From Adineta vaga (lineage: Eukaryota > Rotifera): 64,000 nucleotides of DNA. A program made the position numbers and the translations under genes. Positions 49,453-61,812 of this stretch are shown piece by piece (positions within the stretch are counted from its first letter, which is position 1; each line of letters opens with the position of its first letter). The stretch spans positions 11,718,001 to 11,782,000 of the forward strand of contig CP075492.1 in the NCBI GenBank assembly GCA_021613535.1, given 5' to 3'. The notes below the pieces were generated by a model that worked only from the letters and a program-made list of their open reading frames with translations, did not search any database and was not told the origin of the DNA.

Positions 49453-52400
49453 TTAAACTAATGAATAATGTTGACATGGAGATGAATCAGTCGTTGTTTC
49501 TTCATATGTGGCATATAATACATTTCTTGGATTTGTCAATGATGATGATTGATCGAATGAGAAATTATGTAGAAGACATCGAGGACTTTGAGTATCAGAT
49601 GAATGTACACCGGAATCAGCTGATGAAGAACTTTGATCATTAGGACAACATTTACGTGATGTTGATTTTGATGTGGAAACATAGGTAAATGCTGAAAAAA
49701 GTTCCGTAGGAGAAGATGAAACAGTATAATGAATATTTGGTAAGATAGATTTTTCAGATATTTGAATAAGAGGATTTCGTCGCGATAGATCTTGTTCGTT
49801 AGTTGACGAAGATTTAAGAATAATTGGACGAAAATAGCGTTCGGAAGACGTAGTCGATGGATGAGGATCTAAAAAGGTGAAGGAATATCTATTAAATCGA
49901 ATTAATTCGGAAGAAAACGATCATACTTTGACATTGTTTTTGTTGATTCTCTCTCCAGAATGATCCATGATTTGCTTCATCTTTATAATTCATGGCATAA
50001 CCAGTTACTGCATATGGATTAATATTCCCTTGAGAATCTTCTACAAGTAATTTCGAAGATAAAACAATCAATAAAATCAATAAGATTAACAGTACCTGAT
50101 ATAAAACTATTCGATCGACTTTTATTTGTATAACTTTGATGAGTAAATTCATTGTCTGTTCTTAACCAATTCCTATGAAAATGATCAGAATTTGCTGAAC
50201 ATAAAACAGGTTTTAATTTTCTATTTTGATTAATAAATGAATCTAAAAGATTGATATGAAAAATACATCTGATCAAGAATCAAGTTTTCATACTTACCAG
50301 TTTGTCGTAATCTTCGTCGATAGATTTTCATAATGATTAAAATCAGAATAAATAAACATAATAAAAATGCACTCAACATCAAAATTTGTTCAAGTTTAGT
50401 TTTTCCGGCAAGTTTTTCATTTGTTGTTTGAAAAGAAATTGTTTGAAAATTTTCTCCTGCTTGACTATTTACTTTAATATTTAATTCATAATATTCATTC
50501 GATTGAAGTTGATCGATTTTAATCATACTATTCTCATTTGTATGTGAAATATATCGACTAAAATTCGTTTTACTGGAGATTAATTCGATTTCATATGATA
50601 AAATAGAACATTCATTGATAATCCAATTATTCATATTGAGAATGATATAATTACTTGAAATACTTTGAACTAAATCAGATGAATCGATCAATGATGGTAC
50701 TGAACCATCTGTTTTAGTAAATAGATGTTCTGTTGAACTAAATCCAGCTTGATTACTTGCATAGATCATTATTTCATAGAAATTTCCACAAGAAAGATTA
50801 GTCAAACGAATATGTGATAATGGTGGAAAGATGTTCAATTCATTAATATGAACATTATCTTTAATTTTATAGGTTATTGTTAAACTTTCGATGATTTCCG
50901 ATGGATAAATAATCTTCAAACCAATTTCATTCGATAATCTATAATGTACTTTTGTTTGAATAGATGATGGTTTATCTGAAATCAATAAAAACATGATTTT
51001 GAAAGAAGAAAAAATGTTTTGAATTACCATAATATTGAATATTGAATAGTTTTGATGTACATTGATATTGCGTATTTGTTTGAGATAATGATGGATGTGG
51101 AATAAAGAGAGATTTTTCAGGTGAAGATGGACAATTAATTCTAAGTGGTTTATTGATTGGATGTATAAGTGTTGTTGCAATATCAAAAACTACAATCGGA
51201 AATTCATAACAAATAATAGAAACATCTTGAACTTTTTACTTACTTGATGATGGTGTTTTAACATCAATTGCTAATGATGACGAACCACAATCAAAAGAAT
51301 TACAAATGGCTACTGAAATATAATATTGTGATGATGAATGAAGATTTGATAACGTATAATCGGTATGAATAGTTTCAATTGTTGTTAATGTTGACATATC
51401 TAAGTAAGAAAAATGATTTATTTCATAGAGGATATTCTACAATAGATTTTTACTAAAGTTTTCATAAATAGTAATCGCGAATGTACGAAATTTTCCGTTC
51501 AGTAATGGTAAATTCTTTTTTTCAAAAGTCCATGTTATATATGCAGTTGAACTATTCAATAGAGTTGCAGTTAAATCATCGATTAGAAGAAGAGGAACTA
51601 AAATAATCAAAATCATCGGTTGATCTTTATTTTTAATTAAAAGTAGTATCATACCATATTCTAATGTTTGTATTTTCAATGAATTTGATTTGGGACTTGA
51701 TCCAAGTTCATTGATTGCATAGATCACGACTGTATAATTAGTAAAACTCTTTAACTGATGTATAGTCATTTCCATCGATTGGTAATTATGAGTGTAAATG
51801 TGTGTTTGATTATATGAATTTGTTACTTCAACGACAAATTCAGTAAATGAACTGTTACATATATGAAATGACGGATACTAAAAATTATAGGAAATCGAAT
51901 CGTTGCACTATCATACGATCATAACTACATACCTGCCATGTTATTGTTACACTAGTTGAAGAAATATTAGTTGCAATCAGATTATATGGAGCAATTCGTA
52001 GTCCTAAAGAAAGAGTAATGTTTAAATCATAAAATATACGAATGAATTACATACGTTTTATATCCATTTGAAAACGAAATGGATCACTAGGTAATGACAT
52101 ACCAATTGCATTTATACTTTGTATAACAACAGAAATGATACATGTTGAAAAAACATTTTCAAATGAATAAGTTGTTATGTTCTGATTATCAATATTCACA
52201 ATCGTTTCATTCGACCATATCAAACCTTAATTTTCCAAAAAAAAACGTTTAGTAATTATCAAACAAACATAGTTTTTCTACCTTGTCTATATCGAATTCG
52301 AAGAATATATTGTAAAATTTTCGAATTTCCATCGAATGGTTTTATCCAAGAAAGTTTTTCGGATTTTTCAAGAAATATATTTTCTATCTTATCTGGTACA

Positions 52401-55400
52401 TTTAAGACAATGATCTCAATAATAGATCGATCTTGTGAATAATTATTTTTTGCTTCACATTCATATAGACCACTATCAGACATTTGCATATTATGTATTG
52501 TTATTGAAATATTCTTGAAATTTTCATGTTTAGTTTCAATTATGGTTAACTTTTTTAATAATGGACTTTTCAATTGTAATTCTAATTGATTATCACCTTC
52601 AGCAGAACAATATATATTCAAATTTTCATTGATTCGAATAGTTTTATTTGATGTAATCGAAAGAATCTTTGCCGGAATTTGTACAGTTAGAAATACTTCA
52701 GAAGAAATTTGTCCATAGGAATTCGTTGCTTGACATGTATAGGTATTCGAATTTGTATGAATTGAAGTAAAGAGAATTGGAGATGTAGTGGAAGTATTAA
52801 TTATACGATTATGAATTGTGTCAATCCATTGTAAATAAAGATTAGGTTGTCCTGATGCATAACAAGCAATTGTGAATTGTTCACCATTTCGGACCGTAAA
52901 ATTTGTTAATGGTTGAATGAAGGGTATCTGTTGTTCGATATTAATATGTTTCGATAATGAAATTGATCCAAATGAATTTATTGCAATACATTGATAAAGA
53001 CCTGTATCGATAATTGTTGAGATTGAAATTGGATAATGAAGAAAAACATCACCCGATGCGAGATATTCAATTTGATTATGTGGAGATATTTCTTGTCCGT
53101 CTTTAAAAATATGAATTTCCGGTGTTGGATCACCATAAATAGTACAATTAAGATCAATTGGAATATGAGAATGATTTTGTGGAGAAATAATAATATCATT
53201 TTGATGATTATCAACAATAAAGGGAGATGAATCTATACATTTCGATGAATTGTTATCATAAAATAAGGATTATTTTAGAAAAAAATAACAACTTACTAAT
53301 AATTCGAATTTGTGTTTGTGTACAACAACTATTCATATCTGATGAAGTCGATATAAAACAACATTGATACATTCCCATATGTTCTCTGGTTGCATTGAAA
53401 ATCACATATCGATTGACATTACTTGCTAACACAACAGAATTATAATACCATTGCCATTGTTTCGAAACATTCTTTATCGAATTAATTGTACAAAGTAGTT
53501 CTATGATTGATTCTGCATTGATATTCATGATTTGTGGAACATTTATATGACATTTTGTTGGAACTACAATCATGAAAATTTACTTAATAACCATAACAAC
53601 GGAAAAACATACCATGAACATTAAGTGAAATCGTCGATGTCATTCTTCCGATTGATTCATCGTCAACTCGACAAGCATAATTTCCGGAATCAGTTGAAGA
53701 AGATAGTTGAAATATACGAGAATTATTATACATGTTCTTTTCATCATGAAGAATTTCCAATCCATCCTTCCACCATGAAATTTGTGCAGTTGTCGAGATT
53801 GAAGATATACCACAAGGTAATTCAATCAAATCATTGATTTCACCTTGATATTCCGTATTATTTGGAATTGATAATTCAGGTCCAAACGGTGAACGATCTA
53901 CAGAAATAAATAAACGATTGAATGAAGATTTTTTTCGTTGTTTTACCTCGAATACGTAATAATTTGAATCGACTTTGTTTACGATTATTATCAATTTGAT
54001 TTCTTACAATACAAGCATAACTTCGATTATCATCGGATTTACTTAAATTATGAATAATTAAATTTTTATTTGACAATAAATTATATTTCGTTTTTGGTTC
54101 TAAATCAAAATGAAATCTTCTCTTTATCGTTTCCAATTCTCAATCATATCATTGTCTCACTTAGATCAAGTTGAATAATTTCATTATTTCTCTTTTCTAA
54201 CCAACCAATAATATCAACATAGGAATTTGCTAATGGTGGTGAAATTTCACATGATATTATAACGGATGATTGTTCAAATCCATATGGAGTTTTCACTTCA
54301 ATCTCGTATGCATCATAAATTTCTAAAGAAAACAAAAAACATATTGTCTATTCGAATAGATGCTATCAACATATCTTAACTAATCCTTTCTATATAGCAA
54401 AAAAAAATAAACTAAACACAGTAGGAATGTGTGTATCGAATAACAGTTACTAATGCGTATCACGTCTATACGATAGTCAACAATAGTGATAATCACATCA
54501 ACATCTGTATATATATATTCATCTATTTATTAGCACTTGTCAAGAGGTTAATTTGTGTTCGAATTGATTTCCGCTGAGTGATGAAGAAAGAAGATAATCG
54601 AAGCTTACTGAGAGTGCTGAATGAACGATGTTTAGGATCAGACATCTGATTGTCTGAGAATGATATTGAAGACTAATCTCGATCAAATTACATCGAAATG
54701 GAATTGGATATTTTAAGAAATCATCTTCAAACAATCTTACGTGGTTTAACTTGTATTGAAAGTGTCTGAATACTTCCAACAGGATTTTTGGCTTGACATA
54801 TATAAGCAGTAGCGTGAATTGTTTTGATATATTCTCGAAATGGTCGTATGAATAAACTTCCGTTTTCATAAAGATTACTAAAGAAAAGATTTATTGATGG
54901 TTAAGAGTTTTAATAAATTATCTTACATTAATTCCGATGATTGAACAGAAATCAATTGATGTGAATGACTACCATTTGTTCGAAACCAAGTTATTGAAGG
55001 TAATGGATTACCTGTTGCTGTACAATCAAGTCTAAGGCCTAAGTTATTGTAATAGAGTTTCTGTTTTGTGATAATTGTTGATGTAAAACTAGGTCCGATT
55101 GAATATTGAATTGTTAAAACAACTAAATAGAAAAAGATATTTATTCAAGTTCCTTTCGATTGATAGAGAATTCCATGGGGAATTTCAGTTTCTCTAGCAT
55201 ATGTTAATGAATAGAACTAGGTCATGTATAGAGTTACGTGTTCAAAAAAGAAAAGAAAAAGTGATGTATTCAGGCATGACACCGAATTCATTAGACTCAT
55301 AGTTTAATCGTAATAACCTTGACGATTTCCGTTGGATTGCAGAATTTATCTCATACTCTATATGTGACAGCTGCTGTGATAATGAGACAATCTGGTCAAT

Positions 55401-55504
55401 GCATAGATATTTTCACATCAAATCAAAACTGACATATTTATAGTCTTACCTTGTTCATAAATGACAAGAATAATAAGAGAAGTAATGATGATTATCGTTG
55501 TCAT
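49453..55504 (-). CDS. DSCAM-like immunoglobulin/fibronectin cell-adhesion receptor, reduced
   Basis: A single-pass neuronal-type adhesion receptor. Signal peptide MTTIIIITSLIILVIYEQ. Ig1 is split over two exons: RLDCTATGNPLPSITWFRTN, then ENGSLFIRPFREYIKTIHAT and AYICQAKNPVGSIQ, strongly DSCAM-like. Ig2 to Ig7 follow (Ig3 ELPCGISSISTTAQISWWKD; Ig5-7 in one long exon at about 52.28-53.23 kb). Three FN3 domains, a degenerate Ig-like module (FDIATTLIHPINKPLRINCP to QYQC) and two more FN3 domains come next (SNYIILNMNNWIINECSILS). The membrane helix is LEQILMLSAFLLCLFILILI near 50.3-50.4 kb. The tail is Ser-rich (SSSADSGVHSSDTQSPR), ending SPCQHYSLV. Canonical DSCAM is 9 Ig, 4 FN3, Ig10, 2 FN3. 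The Ig2 exon join near 54130-54165 does not splice cleanly in frame. Confidence 0.85.
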
Positions 55505-55871
55505 CTTTAATCATAAAAGATTATCATTAATATATTGTCAAATAACATGATAAAGTTAAGTTGAATGATAAAAATGAAAATCTATAGAAGATAAGTGAAC
55601 ATGGTTGATGATGTTAAAATAACAATGAACATAAGGCCATTCAAAAAGAGTCTGATAGTATTAATGGTCGTCTAACAGCATATTGATTGTCCTTCTTACG
55701 TGCTCTCTTCTCTCTTTCTTTTTTCCTTCTGTCTGGAATCGAATAAGACAAATAAACTTTATGGAATGAGAAAAGAAGAAAATCTATGACTGCTGCGATC
55801 TAGACCGAAAGTCAAATCATTGCTTCGTTCCTAATTAGAGACGATCGAGAAAGACAAAAAGAAAACTTCTG

Positions 55872-55931
55872 ACGAAGAATAAGAAGAAAGAGAAAGAGAA
55901 GAAAAAGGAAAGAAAGAAGAGGAGAAAAGAA
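55872..55931. repeat. Polypurine (GA-rich) tract
   Basis: About 60 bases almost purely A and G on the plus strand, roughly 370 bp upstream of the DSCAM-like start codon (polypyrimidine on the DSCAM sense strand). Confidence 0.7.
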
Positions 55932-56346
55932 TAATCCATCGTTTTATATAGTTATGTTAGTAAATACAAGACAACGAAAGCTAACGCAATTCATGGTCAT
56001 CCTAAACGTTCTATTCAACAATCCATTAATTTAATGATTGCCTCTCGTCATCTATCGGATTTCTTCTAATGTATAAATATCTACATTTATTACGAATGAT
56101 AACTTGTTTTGAACGGGACAACTACTATTAACTATCATATCATATGAAACTGACAAGTGACTGTTGTTTTATTACATAAAATATTAAATGAGAAAATAAT
56201 GACCAGTTGCTTGTCTTTATCGTGGAGAATTAAATGACAGGCAACTCTCTTTGATGTATAAACAAAGAAAGATGAGATATATGTTTCGAATTTCAAATGT
56301 ACTACAGATACACATGTGAATGATAATCGATGAGATGAAAGAATTC

Positions 56347-56372
56347 TTTTCTTCTTCTTCTTCTTCTTTCTC
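56347..56372. repeat. (CTT)n microsatellite
   Basis: About seven CTT units, slightly interrupted, upstream of the DSCAM-like gene. Confidence 0.75.
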
Positions 56373-58488
56373 ACCTCTACATACTTTTGTGTTTCTTTTT
56401 TCTTCCCAAAGGCATATGATCATCTGAAATATATATGTATTCAAGGAAGAATATCTAATTGTAGTTATTAGAATGTTCTTTCTTTCTTGCTTTCGTGATC
56501 CCAAGTGGTACCATATATACATTAAGTAAAGATAAGAATAGTATGCATGTATGTATTTGTGAAACTGTAATGAGTATATTTAGCATTCGTTGACAATGCA
56601 CTCATCTTTATTACATGTCAATGTTACTGTTGTGTTGAATGATGATTTCCGGGTTCACTTATCAATTAAGAGTCTTCTAAATTTTTTTTATAGGCAGACA
56701 TAGTTTAAAAAAAAAGGAAAAGGTTATATATACAATTATTCATAAAAAAAAGAAGAAGTGAAGATCGAACGTTAAAATGACAGACATTAAGTTGATAGTT
56801 CGACGATAATAAAAAAAAAAGTGACTAAAGTGAACACGTCGAGTGATGCTCTATCTCTTTTTTCAAGGTGTCAATCTTTAGAACTCATCGGTCATCCGAA
56901 GGTCGATTTAAAGACAATGACAAAATTGTATGTGCATGTGAATAAATTAGGTTATATCTTCTTTCATAAAGACACGCACAACGGAAGTCGATTTGCATCA
57001 AAGAACATAAGCATTACAATTCTTAACATATTCCCGTAGCGGAAATCGATTAAGCGCATCAATGTTAAGCACCTCGACAGAAAAAGAGATAGTCTTAAGA
57101 CTATCTTCAATAGAATAAGGAGAGAAAAAAAATGATGAGATTGAAGTACAGTTTTTCTATTGAAATAAATAGCACGTTTTACTTATCAATGTCACTGTGC
57201 TTACTGACCTTGTAGTTTTCTTCATCAATAGAGATGATCATATCTTCATAAACATTGATAAGATTATATCATTGAATGAGAAGTTTGTCATTGATTGTCA
57301 ATGACGAAAAGTTATTTTGACAAGACGATCAATATATAATCTTTGTATTTTCGATAATAAATGTCTTGTTAAGAATATCTTCAACGATAGAGATATTAAA
57401 AAGAAATTATCTATTAATGAATTTCATTGATTTAATGAGAAAAACTAATGTTCTTTTTCTTCTTCCGCTTTATAAACTCAAATTTGTCGAATCATTGATC
57501 AAATGAGTAGAACTCTTATGCGTAAGATATCTTGATTAATACTAAATGAAGCAAATAGATCAAGTGATGACATAGACAAGATGGTTGGAATAGTTAGAGG
57601 GAAACATCATCAGACAGGAGAAGAATGTTTACTTTGATATGTATTTTAAACAATTCAATATTTGTGAATAGAAAATGAGAAAAAAAAAAGAAAGAAATGT
57701 ATGCAAATACAACGTCTATCTAACATTTCAGTGCTTTCATGTAGAAACATAGTAAATTAAAAGGCAATGAAGTTTCCAGACAATTAGTATTTTTCTATGC
57801 TATTAGTGATATTTTTATCCTCTTACAAAGGAAGGATCAGATTTGACATTAATAGTAATGCCAGACATATGATCAAAATCACGCGAACTAGAATAATTTG
57901 CTCTTCTTTCTATGTAAAGATGAGTGACAATTCATCATTATCACGAATAGAACAGATGGAACGATTGTTGAACTTGTATTTGCTTAATACTGATTTAGAT
58001 CGAAGTGAGGCCAAACATTAATTTACTTGAAATTAAGATATATTGAGAGATAGAAAATATTTTTGTCAATTCGAAATCAAATGACAAACAATAGAGTTAG
58101 TTATAAGTTCGTATTTATCTTTGAATAAGTAGCTTTTTATTTTTTATATATATTTTTCAAAGATCGAAGGTAAATCAACGACAAAAGTTAACTTCAAATA
58201 TGGTAATAATAAAGAAAAACAATAACAAAAATTCTATACTGCATCTGTATTTGACAATACAAGTATTTTTCTTACATTTATTATCAACAAGTAAAGTTCA
58301 TCCTCAACTGTTTTACTTGCCACTAAACTAACAAAATAAAAATGTAGATACAATTTTCAAGTCTGTTCTATCTACATTCTGATTAACATTCAACTTACTA
58401 TGCATTTTAACAGTTGTTAAGAAAGTAATGACACGCTATTAACTATATATTATCAAAAGTTTAACTAAGTACTATAGGTCAACATTAT

Positions 58489-58509
58489 GTATATATATAT
58501 ATATATATC
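58489..58509. repeat. (TA)n microsatellite
   Basis: About ten TA units in the gene-poor region. Confidence 0.75.
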
Positions 58510-58893
58510 TTTCAGAATAGTTATATCCAATTACACTATTGTACAAAAAAAACCGATACTGATCATTCATATATGATGCTTGATTCTTTCTTCGATATCC
58601 AATCAATGAGTAATTACACTTCGTAAAGAAAAATATTTTACTCTTTCAATTTTTACATATTCGATCAGTGTCAATTGAAATGAATAATTTACGCATAGCA
58701 ACAACATCAACGTTTTCTTCTGCTTCACATACTCTACTCAGTATGATCCATCTATTTTTATTGAAATTACTTTCGGCGTCATTATGACATCCTACATTCA
58801 AAACACAAACGTCTGTCTTTTCTTTTTCGTAAGAGAAGAAGAAAAAATTGCATGCATCTTTTTTCTTTCTTCAGATTTTTTTTCGTTTTTAAT

Positions 58894-58947
58894 GTATTTT
58901 GCTGTCGACACTGTATGTATCGCGATAGAAGTGTCAGCATTAAATAC
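58894..58947. other. Imperfect hairpin with an inner palindrome
   Basis: Left arm GTATTT, GCTG, ACACT pairs in order with right arm AGTGT, CAGC, AAATAC, with small bulges. The centre holds the perfect palindrome TATCGCGATA (58918-58927). Total span is 54 bases, about 215 bp upstream of the calcium-sensor start codon. Function unknown. Confidence 0.5.
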
Positions 58948-59159
58948 CATCGTCTATATGTCATTCTTGCTATTGAAAGAAAAAAGAAAGAAAAATCGTC
59001 AACGGACTGTAAACTGTCCGCATTAAATATATTTTTCATTTCGGTTTATTAACTTTCCAAACAAGACACTACTTGAACGACAAACAACATCAACAAATCT
59101 CACTTAGTGTCTAATAGGAATGTAATATTATTGCAGTCTGTTTCTTTCCATCTTTCAAC

Positions 59160-60105
59160 ATGTTTACAATTCTTCCTATCTTGTACACGATCAGTGTTCA
59201 TTACATTCGGAAATGGAAAACATCTGATGTAATCGAACAAAATGATGAGAAAACGAACCAACCCATACCAGTTATCTTCGAACAAATAAAACCATGTGAA
59301 AAATATGAACATACACCTAAACTAGATCATCAAATAAAACCACGTAAGAAAAAATGTGATCGATCACGACGACGACGAAAAACATCGCTTAGTGAACTAA
59401 ATTATGATGATATTATGTATTTAATCAATGAAACAGGATTTACACAGGATGAAATTATTTCATGGTATACTGATTTTCTTGTATGTATAAAAACCTTATA
59501 TGCAAATATCCAATCTTTCACGTTTGTTTGTTTGTTTCTATGTAGCGTGATTTTCCGGATGGAAAACTTCCTAAAAGTAAATTTATTGATATTTATCAAA
59601 GATTTTATAGGAAAGGTCGAGTCGAAAAGTTTTGTGATCATGCTTTTCATTTATTTAACAAAGATGGTTCAGGATATATGGGTAAGTGAAAAAACGATTG
59701 AGTATCGCATTTTTATACTTCATAATTATTAGATTTTATGGAATTTCTTCTTGCTGTTAGTTTAACATCATCGAAAGATCCAAAACGAAAATTAGAACTA
59801 TTTTTTGAAATGTATGATATGGATAGGAATGGCTTGATTGATGGAAATGAAATGAGATGTGTTATTGAAGTATGTTGGATTATCTTTTTTTGTTGTTTAG
59901 AAAAAAAAGAGAATATTTCTTTCTTTAGTCTATTTACCAATTGATGGGTGTGGATATAAGTGATCCAACGAGAATTGATACAAAAGTTTCTGATCTATTT
60001 TCTAAAGCTAAATGTGATCAATTAGAATATTTAAACGAAATTCAATTTGCAAAAGCATGTGAAAATGATCGATATCTACGAAAATTTCTAAAGCCAATTG
60101 TTTAG
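59160..60105 (+). CDS. Diverged neuronal calcium sensor (recoverin/NCS family)
   Basis: Four exons: 59160-59480, 59546-59681, 59733-59869 and 59929-60105, about 256 residues against the usual 190. A novel N-terminal extension of about 80 residues begins with a hydrophobic stretch (MFTILPILYTISVHYI) and ends in a basic run (KPRKKKCDRSRRRRK). The NCS core follows: DIMYLINETGFTQDEIISWY, DFPDGKLPKSKFIDIYQRFY, VEKFCDHAFHLFNKDGSGYM. EF3 is canonical (DMDRNGLIDGNEM). EF2 (NKDGSGYMDFMEF) is near-canonical. The EF4 position (SKAKCDQLEYLNEIQF) has lost its acidic ligands. The family's N-terminal Gly for myristoylation is absent. It is a convergent paralogue of the gene at 60653-61812. An acceptor-like TATTGCAG lies about 25 bases before the ATG. 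Confidence 0.85.
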
Positions 60106-60652
60106 AATATTGAAAAGTTTCTTTTTTTTGCTTCACTGTAATGTATGAGAAAAGCACTAGTCAAGAGGAAGATACTGTACTTTTTTTAACGTACGTGACC
60201 TTTAAATTATATTAAGTTCATTGTTTCAATGTTTATTTTAACTTGTCCTTCGTTCGTTTCTTTTTTCCTTGAAGAAAATCAAATTGAAAATTCTATTATA
60301 CTTATTTTCATGCTGAATGTATGCTTCATTATGATATGATTACTATTTACATACCATCAACCTTATACATATCGTCGATAATTCGATTTCTAATATTCCG
60401 ATATGAACACTCGTATTTTAGTGTGAGAGATCGAATACGATAACATAACGATTGAAAGATGTTTACATTTAATAACTAAGGAAATGTAATAAAGATTTTC
60501 TGTTCTTTTTTTTCTCAGTAAAACTCATTACTTCGATCATAGAAACATATGTATATCATTTTTCTTTCTATATTATTACAGTTAGAATAAGAATAAGAAA
60601 AGGAAATAAAATGAGTATAATAAGTAAAATTTAGAATAGAAATTTTAGTTAT
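60106..60652. other. Convergent intergenic region between calcium-sensor paralogues
   Basis: About 0.55 kb that should hold both 3' untranslated regions; AATAAA occurs near 60490. No open frame with coding character is visible. Confidence 0.55.
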
Positions 60653-61812
60653 TTATGAAGCTGATGGTGCAAGTAATCTTCTTAAATATTCATCTTGTAA
60701 ACAACCATTAACGAATTCATCTTTCGATAATTTTCCATCACCATTTGTATCCATTTTAGTAAAGATCTGATCAACTTTGAGTTCAGGTGAATTTGTACCC
60801 TTTCTTTCCTCACCAAGAAGATCAAAAATAGCCTTTCAGAACACAGAAGAAAAATAAGATTTCGAAGAATCTTTATATTATTTATTACCTCCATGATTTT
60901 TTTCATTTCTTTCTTTTCAATAAAACCATTACGATCAATATCTATAAAAAACAGAACAAAAAAAAAGAATTGATTTAATCTCTTCGAAATCAATCATCTT
61001 TCATACATACCATACATGGAAAATGCCCATTCTAATTTTCTCTTTGGCTCTTGTTGAGCAGTAATTGAAATAGCAATTAAAAATTCTCCGAAATCTAAAT
61101 ATAATATTGTTTGATATCTCTTTAAATTCGATTACTACTATTATTATTACCAATATTGCCTGAGCTATCATTATCGAATGTTCGAAAAACATATTCACAG
61201 AATTTTTCGGCTTTACCCGATGGATAGAATTGTTTATAAACATCGACGAATTTTTTTTTATTTAATTTTCCAGTTGGACAATCTTTCTAAAAATATAATG
61301 AACTAAACAAAGTTGTTCGTCTCTGTCATGTTTGTCAAGCATATGAAATCGATTTTATTGACTAGTTCTGGCAAATATTTTTCTGGAAAACACATATACA
61401 TCTTATAGATAAGAATAAGTCTATTTGGATAATATCCGTATTATTATTCAACTTGAAGAGCAATTCAGACATGCTACTTGACACCGAATGAGTTTAATCG
61501 AGTCACTGATTCGTTACTTAACTTTAATAACGAGTAAATATATATTCGAGCATACAAAAGAAAAGGACTTAGTAGAAGGCATGAGAACTACTTTTCTTCT
61601 GTTTATTCGTGATGTTGTACGGAAATTACATAACACACGAATGAATCGTGTGTATTTCATTGATTAAGGGAGTCATTTTTTATGCTTACCAGAAAACCTG
61701 AATGCCATTCACGCACTTGATCGGGTGTAAAACCAGATAGGCCGGATAATTCAGCAATGTTAGCATCTGTTAATGTTTTACCATATTTCATTCGTTGTCC
61801 GTTGTTACCCAT
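60653..61812 (-). CDS. Neuronal calcium sensor (NCS-1/hippocalcin/recoverin family)
   Basis: A myristoylated EF-hand switch protein that binds membranes and targets such as receptor kinases or channels when calcium rises. It starts [20 protein letters not shown], with the Gly2 needed for myristoylation. Core: [61 protein letters not shown]2 is [15 protein letters not shown]3 is [13 protein letters not shown] and EF4 is [13 protein letters not shown], all with good ligands; EF1 carries the usual Cys-Pro that abolishes binding. The end is [12 protein letters not shown]. About five exons; the first intron (near 61290-61690) is the longest. Length is about 190 residues, typical. Subfamily is uncertain: the N-terminus is unlike vertebrate NCS-1. 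Confidence 0.92.

Larger units (their letters stand above)
55505..59159. other. Gene-poor divergent region, DSCAM-like / calcium sensor
   Basis: About 3.65 kb, the longest stretch without a supported gene. It holds a purine-rich tract (55872-55931), a CTT run (56347-56372), a TA microsatellite (58489-58509) and an imperfect hairpin (58894-58947). Open frames at 56135-56522, 56821-57039 and 58782-59052 look like chance. A 33-codon frame at 57920-58021 has more coding-like composition but nothing else supports it. Promoters of two neuronal-type genes should lie at either end. Confidence 0.5.

Noticed and set aside
56821-57039. 72-codon open frame and nearby imperfect repeats in the gene-poor region
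   Set aside because: No recognisable motif, no splice context and composition like the flanking non-coding DNA; the repeats (such as GGAARTCGATT words) are short and imperfect.
58782-59052. Overlapping open frames on both strands
   Set aside because: They cover each other and the hairpin element, and are rich in Phe/Lys from T/A runs, as chance frames in AT-rich DNA are.
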